Part shown: piece by piece, positions 1 through 10,275 of the stretch
How the letters are laid out: every line of letters starts with the position of its first letter
How positions within the stretch are numbered: the first letter of the stretch is position 1
Assembly (NCBI RefSeq): GCF_004362395.1
Contig: NZ_SNWE01000003.1
Coordinates: forward strand, 1-64,000
Direction: 5' to 3'
Source: Salegentibacter sp. 24
Lineage (GTDB): Bacteria > Bacteroidota > Bacteroidia > Flavobacteriales > Flavobacteriaceae
DNA: 64,000 bases
Translations under genes and position numbers: made by a program
Notes under the pieces: model-generated
What the model saw: the letters and a program-made list of their open reading frames with translations, nothing else
Databases searched by the model: none
What the model was told of the DNA's origin: nothing

Positions 1-476
1 GTTCGGGATCAACACCTGATTTTAATGAAAAAACAAACCGCTTAATTAATTTTTGAAATTTAGAATAATTCTCTTGTTTTATAGGGGCCAAAACACATTC
101 CAAAAGCCGGTTTTTTCTTTTTTTACGAAATCAGCAACACGTTGGATAAATTCGGAATTTTCATTTTCCAAAATAGTCTTATGTAATTCCAGTTATTTGG
201 TTTGAATGTCCATTCTTTAAAATCTTTATACGCAAAATTTACCAAAAATAGTATTCGTTTATTTAGTTTTCATATGGCCCCCAACGTCTTATCGTATGAA
301 AAACCATAATCTTGTCTTTCAAAAATAATATTTTAAATTCCATTATTCCATACTTTTTCCAGCTTTAGAACTCGTTCTGCGTCTTCCCACAGCGAGAATT
401 TGGAAACATAACCCAAAGACTTCTGCGTAAATCTTTTTAAATTTATTTGGTGGAAAATTTAAGAAGGATGGTTAAT
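1..476. other. Window edge, no intact gene; degraded coding remnant on minus strand
   Basis: No intact reading frame is visible. On the minus strand around 103-195 a short stretch reads TILENENSEFIQRVADFV and then runs into a stop. Together with neighbouring pieces broken by stops, it looks like one or two decayed small genes. The style resembles small antitoxin-like proteins of Bacteroidota, but this is a guess. Confidence 0.35.
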
Positions 477-1208
477 TTAAAATAAAGCTGTTCGTTTAAA
501 TTCACTCAAAAGAATTGCAGCAGCTGTAGCCACGTTCAGACTTTCGGCCTCTTTATATTCCCCAAACCTGGGAATGCTTATTTTCTTATCAATTAGAGCT
601 TCAATTTCCGTAGAGATCCCATTGGCTTCATTTCCAAGGACCAAAATGGCTTCAGACTGGGTTTTACCTTTATAAATATTCTTCCCTTCCATAAAAGCAC
701 CATAAATTGGCAGATCAGCCTTTTCCAGGTAAGTCTTCAAATCACGATAAACTATATTTACGCGGGCCAGGGAACCCATAGTGGCCTGGACTACCTTTGG
801 ATTAAAACAATCTACCGAATCTCGGGAACACACCAGGTCGGTAATACCAAACCAATCACAAAGCCGAATTATAGTTCCCAGATTTCCGGGATCACGAACC
901 CCATCCAAAGCCAGGCTTAAATGCTTATCCCCCACGCTACCCTCTTTCGGGATTTCAAATAACGCCAAAGCAGCCTGCGGAGTTTTTAAAAAACTTATTT
1001 TCTTTAATTCCCGCTCATCAAGCATTTGAACGCTATTGCTATCAAGACCAAAATCCGCTTCTAAAGTAAAGAGACGGTTAAGGGTAAATTTAGAAGAAAG
1101 GAGTTCACTGATCGTCTTGAAACCTTCAGCCACAAAGAGACCGTGTTTATAACGGTATTTTTTTTGTGCAAGACTGGTTATTAACTTAATTTGGCTTTTA
1201 CTAACCAT
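477..1208 (-). CDS. SpoU/TrmH-family RNA 2'-O-methyltransferase
   Basis: A SAM-dependent RNA ribose methyltransferase of the SpoU (SPOUT) class, probably acting on rRNA or tRNA. The protein is 243 residues from the ATG at 1208. A longer frame upstream was rejected because its first 63 codons do not look coding and would overlap the divergent gene. An N-terminal substrate-binding part (MVSKSQIKLITSLAQKKYR) is followed by the knotted domain: LALDGVRDPGNLGTIIR, then LVLGNEANGIS, then SIPRFGEYKEAESLNVATAA, which are the three conserved SpoU motifs. Only 31 bp separate it from the divergent TamL-like gene, an arrangement that I recall as common in Flavobacteriia. The exact RNA target cannot be read from the sequence. 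Confidence 0.9.
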   Translation of the reverse strand: MVSKSQIKLITSLAQKKYRYKHGLFVAEGFKTISELLSSKFTLNRLFTLEADFGLDSNSVQMLDERELKKISFLKTPQAALALFEIPKEGSVGDKHLSLALDGVRDPGNLGTIIRLCDWFGITDLVCSRDSVDCFNPKVVQATMGSLARVNIVYRDLKTYLEKADLPIYGAFMEGKNIYKGKTQSEAILVLGNEANGISTEIEALIDKKISIPRFGEYKEAESLNVATAAAILLSEFKRTALF

Positions 1209-1239
1209 ACAAAAAATGTAATTTTGATCCCTTAAAAAT

Positions 1240-3819
1240 GTGTGTTTGAATCGGCATTTCGCAAAAATATCATTATTTTTTTTAAGCCTGCTTTTTTTAA
1301 TTTCCTGTAATGCCGTTAAACGCGTAGAGGGTGATGATAAACTGCTCACTGACAATGAGATTTTCGTTAATGATGAAAAGATCAATGAAGCCAGCATTTA
1401 CAATCAACTCTACCAGGAACCCAACACCCGTTTTTTGGGCATTCCACTAAGGCTTCATTTTTACAATCTCGCCCGGCCTGATATCGATTCTATCTTAATT
1501 GAAAAATACCTGGAGAATGAAAGCAAGCGAAATACCCTGGTAGATCTTCTTTCCTACAAACAGTTGGAAAAATACCTGCATTCGCGAAAAGCATTTAACA
1601 AATGGATTAAAAAAACCGGGGAGGCCCCGGTCATTGTAAGTGAGCAGGAAACCCAGAAATCGGTTAACCGTCTAAATTCCTGGTACTGGAACAATGGGTG
1701 GTTCAACGTGGAAACCGATTATGAGATCATTCCCTTGGAAAACAAAAAGAAGCGAGCCAGAGTAAAATATGACGTTGCTACCGGCCCGGCTTATTATTTG
1801 GATTCCATCACCGCAAATATTTCCTCAAAGGTTATCGATTCCCTATACGAGCTCCATAAAAAGAAAGCTATTATAAAAAAAGGAATGCAATACCGCACCC
1901 TGGACATTAACGAGGAGCGTGACAGGCTTACCTCGCTTTTTAGAAACAACGGGGTTTATAATTTCGACCAGGAATACATCAGTTTTAATGCCGACACCAT
2001 CAACACCGATCAGAAGGTGAATACCACGGTGGTTATAAAAAATCGCTTTGCATCGGAAGAGGACACAAGCTCCAGGGTGCCATTTAAAATTCACGAAATA
2101 AGCAAGGTTAACATTTTTACCGACTACAAATACGCCAACCGTAATCAACCACTAACCGACAGCGTAACTACCCAGGATGGGTACACCCTATATAGTTTTG
2201 GAGAACTGGCCTACAAACCTGAGGCCATAACCGATGCTATTTTTATGAGACCTGGCAAAGTATACAGTGATATTTCAAGATCCCGGACCTATAACCGTCT
2301 AAATTCCCTGCGGGTTTTTAAATATCCTAACATTCAGTTTACCCCGGATCCCACGGATTCGACCAACACCGATCTGATTACGAATATTTTTCTAACCCCC
2401 CAGCCCAAATATTCCCTGGGTTTTGATTTTGACATTTCACAGAGTAACATTCAAAAATTCGGAATTGGTTTTGGAGGTTCCCTTTTAATAAGAAACGTGT
2501 TTAGGGGTGCTGAAAACCTTGAGATTTCTGGTCGTGGAAGCATAGGATCTTCTACTGACGCTGCTATAAGTGGATCTGATGACCGGTTTTTTGATATTTC
2601 AGAGATTGGGGCCGATCTTAAATTAACTTTCCCCCGGATATTTTTACCCATTGAAACTGAAAAATTAATCCCCAAATACATGCAGCCGTTCACCGCTCTG
2701 ACCTTAGGGGTAAGCACACAAAATAATATAGGCCTCGATAAACAAAACCTCTCGGCGATTCTCAACTATAGATGGAATCCTTCAAGGCAGCTTTCCAACC
2801 GCCTGGACCTTTTAAATATTCAATACGTAAGAAACTTAAATACCGATAATTATTTCAACGTTTACCGAAATTCCTATGACGATCTTAACCAGATTATTCA
2901 ATCCGGAAGCATAGTTACAGATCCCTCATATTTAAATCCGGAAGGATTATTAAGCATTCCAGCTGGCGCCGAGAATTTCATCCGGGATGTCACCGGTGAT
3001 TCCGGAACCACTACGGGACTGACTAGTGAACAGGTACAGCTGGTAAATAATATTGGGGAACGCAAAAACAGGTTAACGGAAGACAATCTTATTTTTGCTT
3101 CTAACTATACTTACTTGTGGAATACCAAAAGCAATCTTTATGACGAAGAATTTACACGCTTTAGATTCAAAATTGAAACTGCAGGAAATGTACTTTCCGC
3201 AGTATCCTCTATAGCAGGTCTTGAAAAGAATCAGGCCGGGAATTACGATATACTAGGCGTAAACTTCTCCCAGTATATAAAGACCGAACTCGATTTTATA
3301 AAGCACTGGGACCTGGGCCATAACAACATTTTTGCTTTTCGAGCTTTTGGCGGGGTGGCCATTCCATATGGCAATGCCAACAGTATTCCTTTTGTCAGAA
3401 GTTTCTTTGCCGGAGGTCCTAACGATAACCGGGCCTGGCGGGCTTATGACCTGGGCCCGGGAAGCAGCGGGGGGAGAAATGAATTTAATGAAGCCAACAT
3501 GAAGCTCGCCCTCAATGCAGAATACCGGTACAATTTATTCGGGGCGTTGAATTCAGCGGTTTTTATCGACGTTGGGAATATCTGGAACGTTTTGGATATA
3601 GTGGAAGATCCGGCTGCTACCTTCGAGTCACTTTCCGATTTAAAAGACATCGCCGTGGGTACCGGATTCGGGCTGCGATATGATTTTAACTTTTTCGTAC
3701 TCAGGTTCGATATCGGCTTCAAAACCTACAACCCTGCCCTACCAGAAGGGGATCGCTGGTTTGAAAATTACGATTTTAACCATGCAGTCTATAATGTAGG
3801 GATCAATTATCCTTTCTAA
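1240..3819 (+). CDS. tamL: TamL-like BamA/TamA-family outer membrane lipoprotein
   Basis: Outer-membrane beta-barrel protein of the BamA/TamA (Omp85) superfamily, thought to work in translocation or assembly of envelope proteins. It begins with a lipoprotein signal (FFLSLLFLISC, with Cys as the lipidation site), which separates the Bacteroidota TamL type from classical TamA. About 400 residues of POTRA-like periplasmic sequence follow, then a C-terminal barrel with aromatic strands, ending in YNVGINYPF with the terminal Phe expected of Omp85 barrels. The length of 859 residues fits this family. The gene is followed after 45 bp by fba, which has its own -7 box. The symbol is by family resemblance. 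Confidence 0.85.
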   Translation: MCLNRHFAKISLFFLSLLFLISCNAVKRVEGDDKLLTDNEIFVNDEKINEASIYNQLYQEPNTRFLGIPLRLHFYNLARPDIDSILIEKYLENESKRNTLVDLLSYKQLEKYLHSRKAFNKWIKKTGEAPVIVSEQETQKSVNRLNSWYWNNGWFNVETDYEIIPLENKKKRARVKYDVATGPAYYLDSITANISSKVIDSLYELHKKKAIIKKGMQYRTLDINEERDRLTSLFRNNGVYNFDQEYISFNADTINTDQKVNTTVVIKNRFASEEDTSSRVPFKIHEISKVNIFTDYKYANRNQPLTDSVTTQDGYTLYSFGELAYKPEAITDAIFMRPGKVYSDISRSRTYNRLNSLRVFKYPNIQFTPDPTDSTNTDLITNIFLTPQPKYSLGFDFDISQSNIQKFGIGFGGSLLIRNVFRGAENLEISGRGSIGSSTDAAISGSDDRFFDISEIGADLKLTFPRIFLPIETEKLIPKYMQPFTALTLGVSTQNNIGLDKQNLSAILNYRWNPSRQLSNRLDLLNIQYVRNLNTDNYFNVYRNSYDDLNQIIQSGSIVTDPSYLNPEGLLSIPAGAENFIRDVTGDSGTTTGLTSEQVQLVNNIGERKNRLTEDNLIFASNYTYLWNTKSNLYDEEFTRFRFKIETAGNVLSAVSSIAGLEKNQAGNYDILGVNFSQYIKTELDFIKHWDLGHNNIFAFRAFGGVAIPYGNANSIPFVRSFFAGGPNDNRAWRAYDLGPGSSGGRNEFNEANMKLALNAEYRYNLFGALNSAVFIDVGNIWNVLDIVEDPAATFESLSDLKDIAVGTGFGLRYDFNFFVLRFDIGFKTYNPALPEGDRWFENYDFNHAVYNVGINYPF

Positions 3820-3834
3820 GCCAACATATTTTCT

Positions 3835-3842
3835 TATTTTTG
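3835..3842 (+). promoter_or_regulatory. -7 promoter element of fba
   Basis: TATTTTTG matches the Bacteroidota -7 consensus TAnnTTTG and lies 22 bp before the fba start codon. A convincing -33 TTG at the usual distance was not found. Confidence 0.45.
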
Positions 3843-3864
3843 TTTTTCTAATTCAACTAAAATT

Positions 3865-4932
3865 ATGAGTCACAACATTAAACCGGGCGTAGCCACAGGA
3901 AAAGAAGTACAGGAAATATTTAATTACGCCAAGGAAAAGGGCTTTGCTCTTCCGGCAGTAAATGTGATAAGTTCCAGCAGTACAAATGCTGTTATGGAAA
4001 CTGCAGCAGAGCTAAATTCACCCGTAATTATTCAATTCTCAAATGGAGGTGCACAGTTTAACGCTGGAAAAGGACTTTCTAACGATGGTGAAAAAGCTGC
4101 TATTGCAGGAGCCGTTGCGGGAGCAAAACACATCCACGAGCTGGCAGAGGCCTATGGAGCAGTAGTTATTTTACATACTGACCATTGCGCTAAGAAATTA
4201 CTCCCCTGGATTGACGGGTTACTGGATGCCAGTGAAAAACATTTTGAGCAGTTTGGAAAACCATTGTACAGCTCGCATATGATAGATCTTTCCGAAGAAC
4301 CTTTAGAGGAAAACATCGAAACCTGCAAGAAGTACCTGGAAAGGATGAGTAAAATGGGAATGACCCTTGAAATCGAACTTGGAGTTACTGGAGGGGAAGA
4401 AGATGGCGTTGATAATACTGATATCGATTCCTCTAAATTATATACCCAGCCAGAAGAAGTTGCTTATGCCTATGAGGAATTAAGCAAAGTAAGCGACCAA
4501 TTTACCATCGCCGCAGCTTTTGGTAATGTACACGGAGTGTATAAGCCAGGTAATGTAAAACTAACCCCGGTTATCCTGAAAAACTCACAGGAATATATCA
4601 CGAAAAAATTTGGTGTGGAACACAATCATATTGATTTTGTATTCCACGGAGGTAGTGGTTCCACCGTTGAAGAAATTCGAGAAGGAATTAGCTACGGGGT
4701 AATCAAGATGAATATCGATACCGACCTTCAGTACGCTTATCTTGAAGGAATCCGTGATTATATGGGCAGTAAAAAAGATTTTCTTGCTACTCAAATTGGG
4801 AACCCAGAAGGAGATGATGTACCAAATAAGAAATATTACGACCCTAGAAAATGGTTACGTGAGGGAGAACTTACTTTTAAAGCCCGCCTGAAAAAGGCCT
4901 TTGAAGATCTAAATAACGTAAACACCCTATAA
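3865..4932 (+). CDS. fbaA: Class II fructose-bisphosphate aldolase
   Basis: Zinc-dependent aldolase that splits fructose 1,6-bisphosphate into dihydroxyacetone phosphate and glyceraldehyde 3-phosphate in glycolysis and runs in reverse in gluconeogenesis. The 355-residue protein is of the long E. coli FbaA type. Metal and substrate motifs are visible: VVILHTDHCAKKLLPW (metal His and the catalytic Asp region), LEIELGVTGGEEDGVDN, NVHGVYKPGNVKL and FVFHGGSGSTVEEI. The start ATGAGTCACAAC is well placed after a -7 box. A strong terminator follows directly, so the gene is probably monocistronic. Nothing unusual is seen. Confidence 0.97.
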   Translation: MSHNIKPGVATGKEVQEIFNYAKEKGFALPAVNVISSSSTNAVMETAAELNSPVIIQFSNGGAQFNAGKGLSNDGEKAAIAGAVAGAKHIHELAEAYGAVVILHTDHCAKKLLPWIDGLLDASEKHFEQFGKPLYSSHMIDLSEEPLEENIETCKKYLERMSKMGMTLEIELGVTGGEEDGVDNTDIDSSKLYTQPEEVAYAYEELSKVSDQFTIAAAFGNVHGVYKPGNVKLTPVILKNSQEYITKKFGVEHNHIDFVFHGGSGSTVEEIREGISYGVIKMNIDTDLQYAYLEGIRDYMGSKKDFLATQIGNPEGDDVPNKKYYDPRKWLREGELTFKARLKKAFEDLNNVNTL

Positions 4933-4944
4933 ATTTAATTTTTT

Positions 4945-4981
4945 AAACAGCTGGAATTTTTCGAATTCCGGCTGTTTTTTT
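4945..4981 (+). terminator. Rho-independent terminator of fba
   Basis: A 13-bp stem (AACAGCTGGAATT against AATTCCGGCTGTT, one G-T pair) with a short loop runs straight into a T tract, just after the fba stop codon. Confidence 0.9.
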
Positions 4982-5035
4982 GTTAAGTAATACTTTCAGT
5001 TTACTACCAAACTGAAACCTGAAACCTGAAAATAA

Positions 5036-5893
5036 ATGGCTTGGTTTAAAAGAACACAAAAAGGAATTCAAACCCCAACTGAAGACAAAAAAGATGTTCC
5101 CAAGGGGCTTTGGTACAAATCGCCAACCGGTAAGATTGTAGATGCGGAACAACTGGAAAGCAATTTTTATGTAAGTCCAGAAGACGGTTACCATGTTAGA
5201 ATAGGTAGCGCGGAATATTTCAAGATCCTTTTTGATGATAACGAATTCAAAGAACTGGATAAGGATATGACCGCTAAGGATCCTTTGGATTTTAAGGATA
5301 CTAAAAAATATACCGATCGCTTAAAGGCAGCCCAGGAAAAAACCGGACTAAAAGATGCGGTACGTACCGCTGTTGGAAAATCCAAAGGAAAGGACCTGGT
5401 CATTGCCTGTATGGATTTTAGGTTCATCGGCGGTTCCATGGGTTCTGTAGTAGGAGAAAAAATTGCCCGTGCAGCAGCCTATGCGTTAAAAAATCAAATC
5501 CCACTGATGGTTATTTCCAAATCCGGGGGAGCGAGAATGCAGGAAGCAGCATTATCCTTAATGCAACTGGCCAAAACCTCTGTTAGATTGGCCCAGCTTG
5601 CCGAGGCCCGAATTCCGTACATTTCTTTAGCCACCGACCCCACTACCGGGGGAACCACGGCTTCTTTTGCGATGCTGGGAGATATTAATATTTCCGAGCC
5701 CGGGGCTTTAATTGGTTTTGCCGGTCCAAGAGTGGTAAAGGACACCACCGGAAAAGACCTGCCAAAAGATTTCCAAACCTCTGAATTTCTCAAAGAAAAA
5801 GGCTTTTTAGATTTCATTACCCAAAGGTCTGAACTTAAAAACAAAGTCAACCTGTATTTGGATCTTATTCAGAATCAACCGGTAAGAGCTTAA
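5036..5893 (+). CDS. accD: Acetyl-CoA carboxylase carboxyltransferase subunit beta
   Basis: Beta subunit of the carboxyltransferase that moves the carboxyl group from biotin to acetyl-CoA to form malonyl-CoA, the first committed step of fatty acid synthesis. It is 285 residues long. The crotonase-type core is clear: [62 protein letters not shown] and [13 protein letters not shown]. The N-terminal part aligns with the zinc ribbon of E. coli AccD, but the four cysteines are absent ([11 protein letters not shown] and [11 protein letters not shown] stand where CxxC pairs are expected). I believe this loss is shared among flavobacteria rather than a defect. It sits between fba and rpsO, with AccA encoded elsewhere. 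Confidence 0.96.
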   Translation: MAWFKRTQKGIQTPTEDKKDVPKGLWYKSPTGKIVDAEQLESNFYVSPEDGYHVRIGSAEYFKILFDDNEFKELDKDMTAKDPLDFKDTKKYTDRLKAAQEKTGLKDAVRTAVGKSKGKDLVIACMDFRFIGGSMGSVVGEKIARAAAYALKNQIPLMVISKSGGARMQEAALSLMQLAKTSVRLAQLAEARIPYISLATDPTTGGTTASFAMLGDINISEPGALIGFAGPRVVKDTTGKDLPKDFQTSEFLKEKGFLDFITQRSELKNKVNLYLDLIQNQPVRA

Positions 5894-5943
5894 ATTATTT
5901 TTTAAAAAGAACTTCTTTAAGTAGGTAATTATTGAGAAAGTAG

Positions 5944-5951
5944 TATCTTTG
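5944..5951 (+). promoter_or_regulatory. -7 promoter element of rpsO
   Basis: TATCTTTG is a perfect TAnnTTTG box 53 bp before the rpsO start. A TTG exists upstream, but its spacing is too short for a standard -33 box. Confidence 0.5.
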
Positions 5952-6004
5952 CCGCCTGACAGAAAAACTGTCAATACATAAAAATCATTAAAATTAATAT
6001 TGGA

Positions 6005-6274
6005 ATGTATTTAGCCAAAGAAAGAAAAGAAGAAATTTTTGAGAAGCACGGGAAAAGCAAAACCGACACCGGTTCTGCTGAAGGACAAATCGCTTTGTTC
6101 ACTTACCGAATCTCTCACCTTTCTGACCACCTCAAAAAGAATCGCAAAGATTACAACTCAGAGCGTTCTTTGGTAAGACTGGTTGGTAAAAGAAGGAGCT
6201 TGCTTGATTACTTGATGAAGAAAGATATCATGAGATATCGTGCAATTGTTAAAGAATTAGGATTAAGAAAATAA
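6005..6274 (+). CDS. rpsO: 30S ribosomal protein uS15
   Basis: Primary 16S rRNA-binding protein of the small-subunit platform, which also bridges to the large subunit. The 89-residue length is exactly that of the family, and the signature is visible: GSAEGQIALFTYRISHLSDHLK, followed by KDYNSERSLVRLVGKRRSLLDYL with the conserved His-Leu and RRxLLxYL segments. It lies before pnp, the same rpsO-pnp order as in many bacteria, but here an intrinsic terminator and more than 200 bp separate the two genes. Confidence 0.98.
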   Translation: MYLAKERKEEIFEKHGKSKTDTGSAEGQIALFTYRISHLSDHLKKNRKDYNSERSLVRLVGKRRSLLDYLMKKDIMRYRAIVKELGLRK

Positions 6275-6279
6275 ATTTC

Positions 6280-6307
6280 AAAAGGGGGCTTTACGCTCCC
6301 TTTTTTT
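6280..6307 (+). terminator. Rho-independent terminator of rpsO
   Basis: The stem AAAAGGGGGC against GCTCCCTTTT with a 5-base loop is followed by a run of T. It begins six bases after the rpsO stop. Confidence 0.9.
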
Positions 6308-6510
6308 ATACAGCAGTAATTTGTAAATTACTGACAGCCTTTAAAAGTCTCACCTTAGTGAGTAAAATTGTCGCTCAAAGAGAGTAGTTTTTCATTGGTC
6401 TACACAACACACAACAACACAACTCCCGGCCGTCCGGTATAGGCGGAGACCATTGTATAACAAAAGATCTGGTGAAGTTATTCAGATCATTAGAAGAATT
6501 CAAAATTATT

Positions 6511-8760
6511 ATGATTCCACAAACATTTAAAGAGGTTATCGATTTAGGAGATGGCAGAGAAATCTCCATCGAAACCGGAAAATTAGCAAAACAGGCCCAC
6601 GGGTCAGTTGTTGTTCAAATGGGCAACGCTATGTTGCTTTGTACTGTAGTTTCTTCTTACAAGGAGAGCACGATGGATTTCTTTCCATTAACAGTAGATT
6701 ACAGAGAAAAATTTGCCGCAGCGGGACGTTACCCAGGAGGTTTCTTTAAAAGAGAAGCCAGACCAAGCGACGGAGAAGTACTAACGATGCGAATTGTAGA
6801 CCGCGTATTGCGTCCGCTATTCCCATCAGATTACAGAACGGAAACCCAGGTAATGATCCAACTGATGTCTCACGACGAGGAAGTGATGCCTGATGCTTTA
6901 GCAGGACTTGCCGCTTCGGCAGCTATCCAGCTTTCAGATATTCCTTTTGAAACTGCTATTTCAGAGGCTCGTGTAGCCAGGGTAAATGGTGAGTTTGTAA
7001 TTAATCCAAGCCGCAGCCAACTCTTAGAATCCGACATCGATATGATCATCGGTGCATCTTCAGATTCGGTGATGATGGTTGAAGGTGAGATGAAAGAAAT
7101 TTCAGAAGAGGAAATGGCCCAGGCCATCCAGTTCGCTCACGAACATATTAAAAAACAAATTGACGCGCAATTGCGACTAGCGGAAGCCTTCGGTAAGAAA
7201 CCGGTAAGGGAATATGCGGTTACTGCAGAAAATGAAGAATTTGAGAAAAGAGTTCATGAGGCAGCTTATAGCAAAATTTACGATATCGCTAAAGGCGGTC
7301 ACGGAAAGAAAGAACGCAGCGAAGCATTTGCCGCAGTAAAAGAAGAAGTTTTAGCCTTGTTTTCTGAAGAGGAATTAGAAGAAAACGAAAAGCTGATCAA
7401 AAAATATTATAGCAAAACCGAAAAGGAAGCGGTAAGAGAACTTACCCTTGCTGAAGGTATACGCTTAGATGGAAGAAAAACCGACGAGATAAGACCTATC
7501 TGGTGTGAAACCGATTATTTACCATCGGTACACGGTTCGGCAATCTTTACCCGTGGGGAAACCCAGGCCCTTGCAACGGTAACTTTGGGAACTTCCAGGG
7601 AAGCCAACACCATTGATATGCCAACCCACCAGGGCGAAGAAACTTTCTACCTGCATTATAACTTCCCACCATTTTGTACAGGAGAAGCTTACCCGATCAG
7701 AGGTACTTCAAGACGTGAAATTGGACACGGGAACCTTGCACAACGTGCCTTAAAAGGCATGATTCCTGAAAACAACCCTTACACGGTAAGAATTGTTTCC
7801 GAAGTATTGGAATCCAACGGCTCATCTTCCATGGCAACGGTTTGCGCCGGAACTATGGCGATGATGGATGCCGGGATTAAAATGAAAAAACCGGTTTCGG
7901 GAATCGCTATGGGATTAATTTCTGATGGAGAGCGCCACGCTGTACTTTCAGATATTCTTGGAGACGAAGATCACCTTGGTGATATGGACTTTAAAGTAAC
8001 CGGAACGGCTGACGGGATAACCGCCTGCCAGATGGATATCAAAGTAAAGGGGCTTCCTTACGAGATTTTAGTAAAAGCGCTAAAACAAGCTCGTGCAGGC
8101 AGACTTCATATCCTTGAGAAACTAACCGATACTATTGCTGAGCCAAACGAAAATGTAAAAGCTCACGCTCCGAAAATCATTACCCGTAGAATTCCGAATG
8201 AATTTATTGGCGCACTTATCGGACCTGGAGGAAAAGTGATTCAGGAACTTCAGAAAACAACAGGAACAGAAATCGTGATCAATGAAGATCCTGTAACCGA
8301 AGAAGGTATTGTTGAAATCCTTGGAACCAAACAAGAAGGAATTGATAAGGTTCTTGCCAAAATAGAATCTATCACCTTCAAGCCGGAAAAAGGAAGCGTT
8401 TACGAAGTAAAAGTAATCAAAGTACTGGACTTCGGTGCCGTGGTTGAATATCTTGATGCTCCTGGCAACGAGGTGTTGCTTCATATTTCTGAACTCGCCT
8501 GGGAACGCACTGACAATGTTACTGACATTGTAAATCTTGGTGATGTAATCGATGTAAAATACTTCGGTGTAGATCCTAAGACCCGTAAGGAAAAAGTTTC
8601 CAGAAAAGCATTGCTTGACAAGCCTGAAGGCTATCAGCCTCGCCCGCCAAGAGACAACGATCGTAACGACAGAGGTCGTGATAATCGTGGTTCTCGTGAC
8701 AATCGTGGCCGTGATGATCGCAGAGGGAGAGACAACAGAGACCGTAAAGACAACGACTAA
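6511..8760 (+). CDS. pnp: Polyribonucleotide nucleotidyltransferase (PNPase)
   Basis: Phosphorolytic 3'-5' exoribonuclease of mRNA decay. The start [20 protein letters not shown] at 6511 is chosen because homologs begin here; an in-frame ATG 39 bp upstream would add a poor extension. Two RNase PH domains are visible: about 1-225 ([20 protein letters not shown]) and about 310-550 ([66 protein letters not shown]). A KH domain ([21 protein letters not shown]) and an S1 domain ([29 protein letters not shown]) follow. The last 35 or so residues are an Arg/Asp/Gly/Asn-rich tail of RDN-type repeats, likely a flexible RNA-binding extension. A terminator follows. Confidence 0.97.
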   Translation: MIPQTFKEVIDLGDGREISIETGKLAKQAHGSVVVQMGNAMLLCTVVSSYKESTMDFFPLTVDYREKFAAAGRYPGGFFKREARPSDGEVLTMRIVDRVLRPLFPSDYRTETQVMIQLMSHDEEVMPDALAGLAASAAIQLSDIPFETAISEARVARVNGEFVINPSRSQLLESDIDMIIGASSDSVMMVEGEMKEISEEEMAQAIQFAHEHIKKQIDAQLRLAEAFGKKPVREYAVTAENEEFEKRVHEAAYSKIYDIAKGGHGKKERSEAFAAVKEEVLALFSEEELEENEKLIKKYYSKTEKEAVRELTLAEGIRLDGRKTDEIRPIWCETDYLPSVHGSAIFTRGETQALATVTLGTSREANTIDMPTHQGEETFYLHYNFPPFCTGEAYPIRGTSRREIGHGNLAQRALKGMIPENNPYTVRIVSEVLESNGSSSMATVCAGTMAMMDAGIKMKKPVSGIAMGLISDGERHAVLSDILGDEDHLGDMDFKVTGTADGITACQMDIKVKGLPYEILVKALKQARAGRLHILEKLTDTIAEPNENVKAHAPKIITRRIPNEFIGALIGPGGKVIQELQKTTGTEIVINEDPVTEEGIVEILGTKQEGIDKVLAKIESITFKPEKGSVYEVKVIKVLDFGAVVEYLDAPGNEVLLHISELAWERTDNVTDIVNLGDVIDVKYFGVDPKTRKEKVSRKALLDKPEGYQPRPPRDNDRNDRGRDNRGSRDNRGRDDRRGRDNRDRKDND

Positions 8761-8782
8761 AAAGTCTTAAGCTTATAAATCA

Positions 8783-8816
8783 AAATCCCCGGAATTTAAT
8801 TTTCGGGGATTTTTTT
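8783..8816 (+). terminator. Rho-independent terminator of pnp
   Basis: AAATCCCCG and CGGGGATTT form a perfect 9-bp stem with a 12-base loop, followed by a T run. Confidence 0.93.
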
Positions 8817-8925
8817 ATGACATTATTTTTAAGAAAAAGTATTTTTTACTGGATTCCAGAAGTGATAGTATATGAATTATCTTGTATTACGTTTATACTC
8901 TTTCTTGAAATAGCCTTATTCAATA

Positions 8926-9990
8926 TTAACAATTTGGGGTAGATTTCTTACTTAAAAGAAACCCAAAAGGATGAAGAGGTGTAACATGTAATAAAATAAT
9001 CGTTAGAATTGCAGTAACAGGTATGGCCAGAATCATCCCTATAATTCCCCATACAGCATTCCCAATTACCACGACCAGGATAACAAAAAACGGATGAAGA
9101 TCCACCTTATCCCCCACTACATAGGGTTGCAATATATAACTTTCCAGAAATTGAGAAACTGTAAAAGTTAATATCACACCGATTAAAACGCTAATTTCAC
9201 CTGAGGTAAGATAACCAAAGGCCATAGCCAATACCAAACCAATAATATTACCAATATACGGGATAAGGGTAAACAATGCGGCGATAATGCTTACCAGGAT
9301 AAAATTACTCACTCCTGAAATTCCAAGCCCAATAGAATAAACAACAGCGAGTAAACCTATAAGTATGAGTTTTCCTACCAGGTAATTTTGAACAACCGTT
9401 GCAGATTTATGAGTTACCTTTTTTACCTTCTCTCTTTTCTCATCTGGAAATAAGCGTACCAGAAACTCTTTGAACCTTTGACGGTAATTCAGCAAAAAGA
9501 ATATGTAGATAAAGACCAATAAATACGTTCCAAAAAAACTGATAATCTTACTTAAAAAGCTAACCGCCTGTGTGCCCTGTCCAGAGGCCGGACTAATAAG
9601 AGAAGAATTCTTGTTGAGTTCAAGTTTTTCTCTACTAATCGGTGTATTATGGACCACAAAAGTTTTTAATTGTTCAATTTTAGGCTTCATGGTTTCTTTT
9701 ATTTTCGGCCAGTCATTTACCATACTTTTCATTTGAAGGGAAAATAAAGCCATAAATCCAATCGATAAAATAAACAAGAAAAAGGTATTGATTAAGGAGC
9801 TCACAGCTCGCTTTGTTCCATTACGCTCTAATTTTCTGCAAAGCGGAAGAACCACTAATGCCAAAATCACAGCTGTTAGAAAGGGGGCTAGGAAAACTTT
9901 AGCTTTAGCAAGTCCTAGAAATAAAAAATAACATCCCAAAATTCCTAATACCGAATAAAATAAGATCTTTTTACCGCCTTTGGTTTCCAT
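8926..9990 (-). CDS. AI-2E family transporter (TqsA/PerM type)
   Basis: Multi-pass inner-membrane protein of the AI-2 exporter superfamily, whose members export autoinducer-2 or, in other lineages, act as Na+/H+ antiporters. It has 354 residues with about eight hydrophobic segments. After an N-terminal helix pair (FYSVLGILGCYFLFLGLA, FLTAVILALVVLPLC) comes a soluble stretch, then a C-terminal block with ISGVSNFILVSIIAALFTLIPYIGNIIG and the family signature LESYILQPYVVGDKVDLHPF. It stands alone and converges on pnp. The transported substrate cannot be inferred. Confidence 0.88.
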   Translation of the reverse strand: METKGGKKILFYSVLGILGCYFLFLGLAKAKVFLAPFLTAVILALVVLPLCRKLERNGTKRAVSSLINTFFLFILSIGFMALFSLQMKSMVNDWPKIKETMKPKIEQLKTFVVHNTPISREKLELNKNSSLISPASGQGTQAVSFLSKIISFFGTYLLVFIYIFFLLNYRQRFKEFLVRLFPDEKREKVKKVTHKSATVVQNYLVGKLILIGLLAVVYSIGLGISGVSNFILVSIIAALFTLIPYIGNIIGLVLAMAFGYLTSGEISVLIGVILTFTVSQFLESYILQPYVVGDKVDLHPFFVILVVVIGNAVWGIIGMILAIPVTAILTIILLHVTPLHPFGFLLSKKSTPNC

Positions 9991-10275
9991 CGCAATTTCA
10001 TTTTAAAATTAGCCAGGTAAAAGTTAGAAAATAAAATAGCTGTCCCACTTAAGTTTCTGTTAATTTCAAAGAGAATCTTCTTCACAAATCTATATAGAAA
10101 AGGCCTTTAGCAATTTTTCTCGTCTTAATTATCTTATCGCTCCCCGTTATATTTCATACCAAAAGGTAAGGATTCCCACATTGACCATTTACAAATTAAT
10201 TAACATCTGTTGAATTCAAATATTGTAATTTCATCTTATATCGTTCAAAGATTAATGAGATTAAACACAGCATTT

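Noticed and set aside
477-1397. The methyltransferase frame extended to 1397 (306 residues)
   Set aside because: The first 63 codons overlap the start of the TamL-like gene and lack family similarity; the SpoU-type protein starts naturally at 1208.
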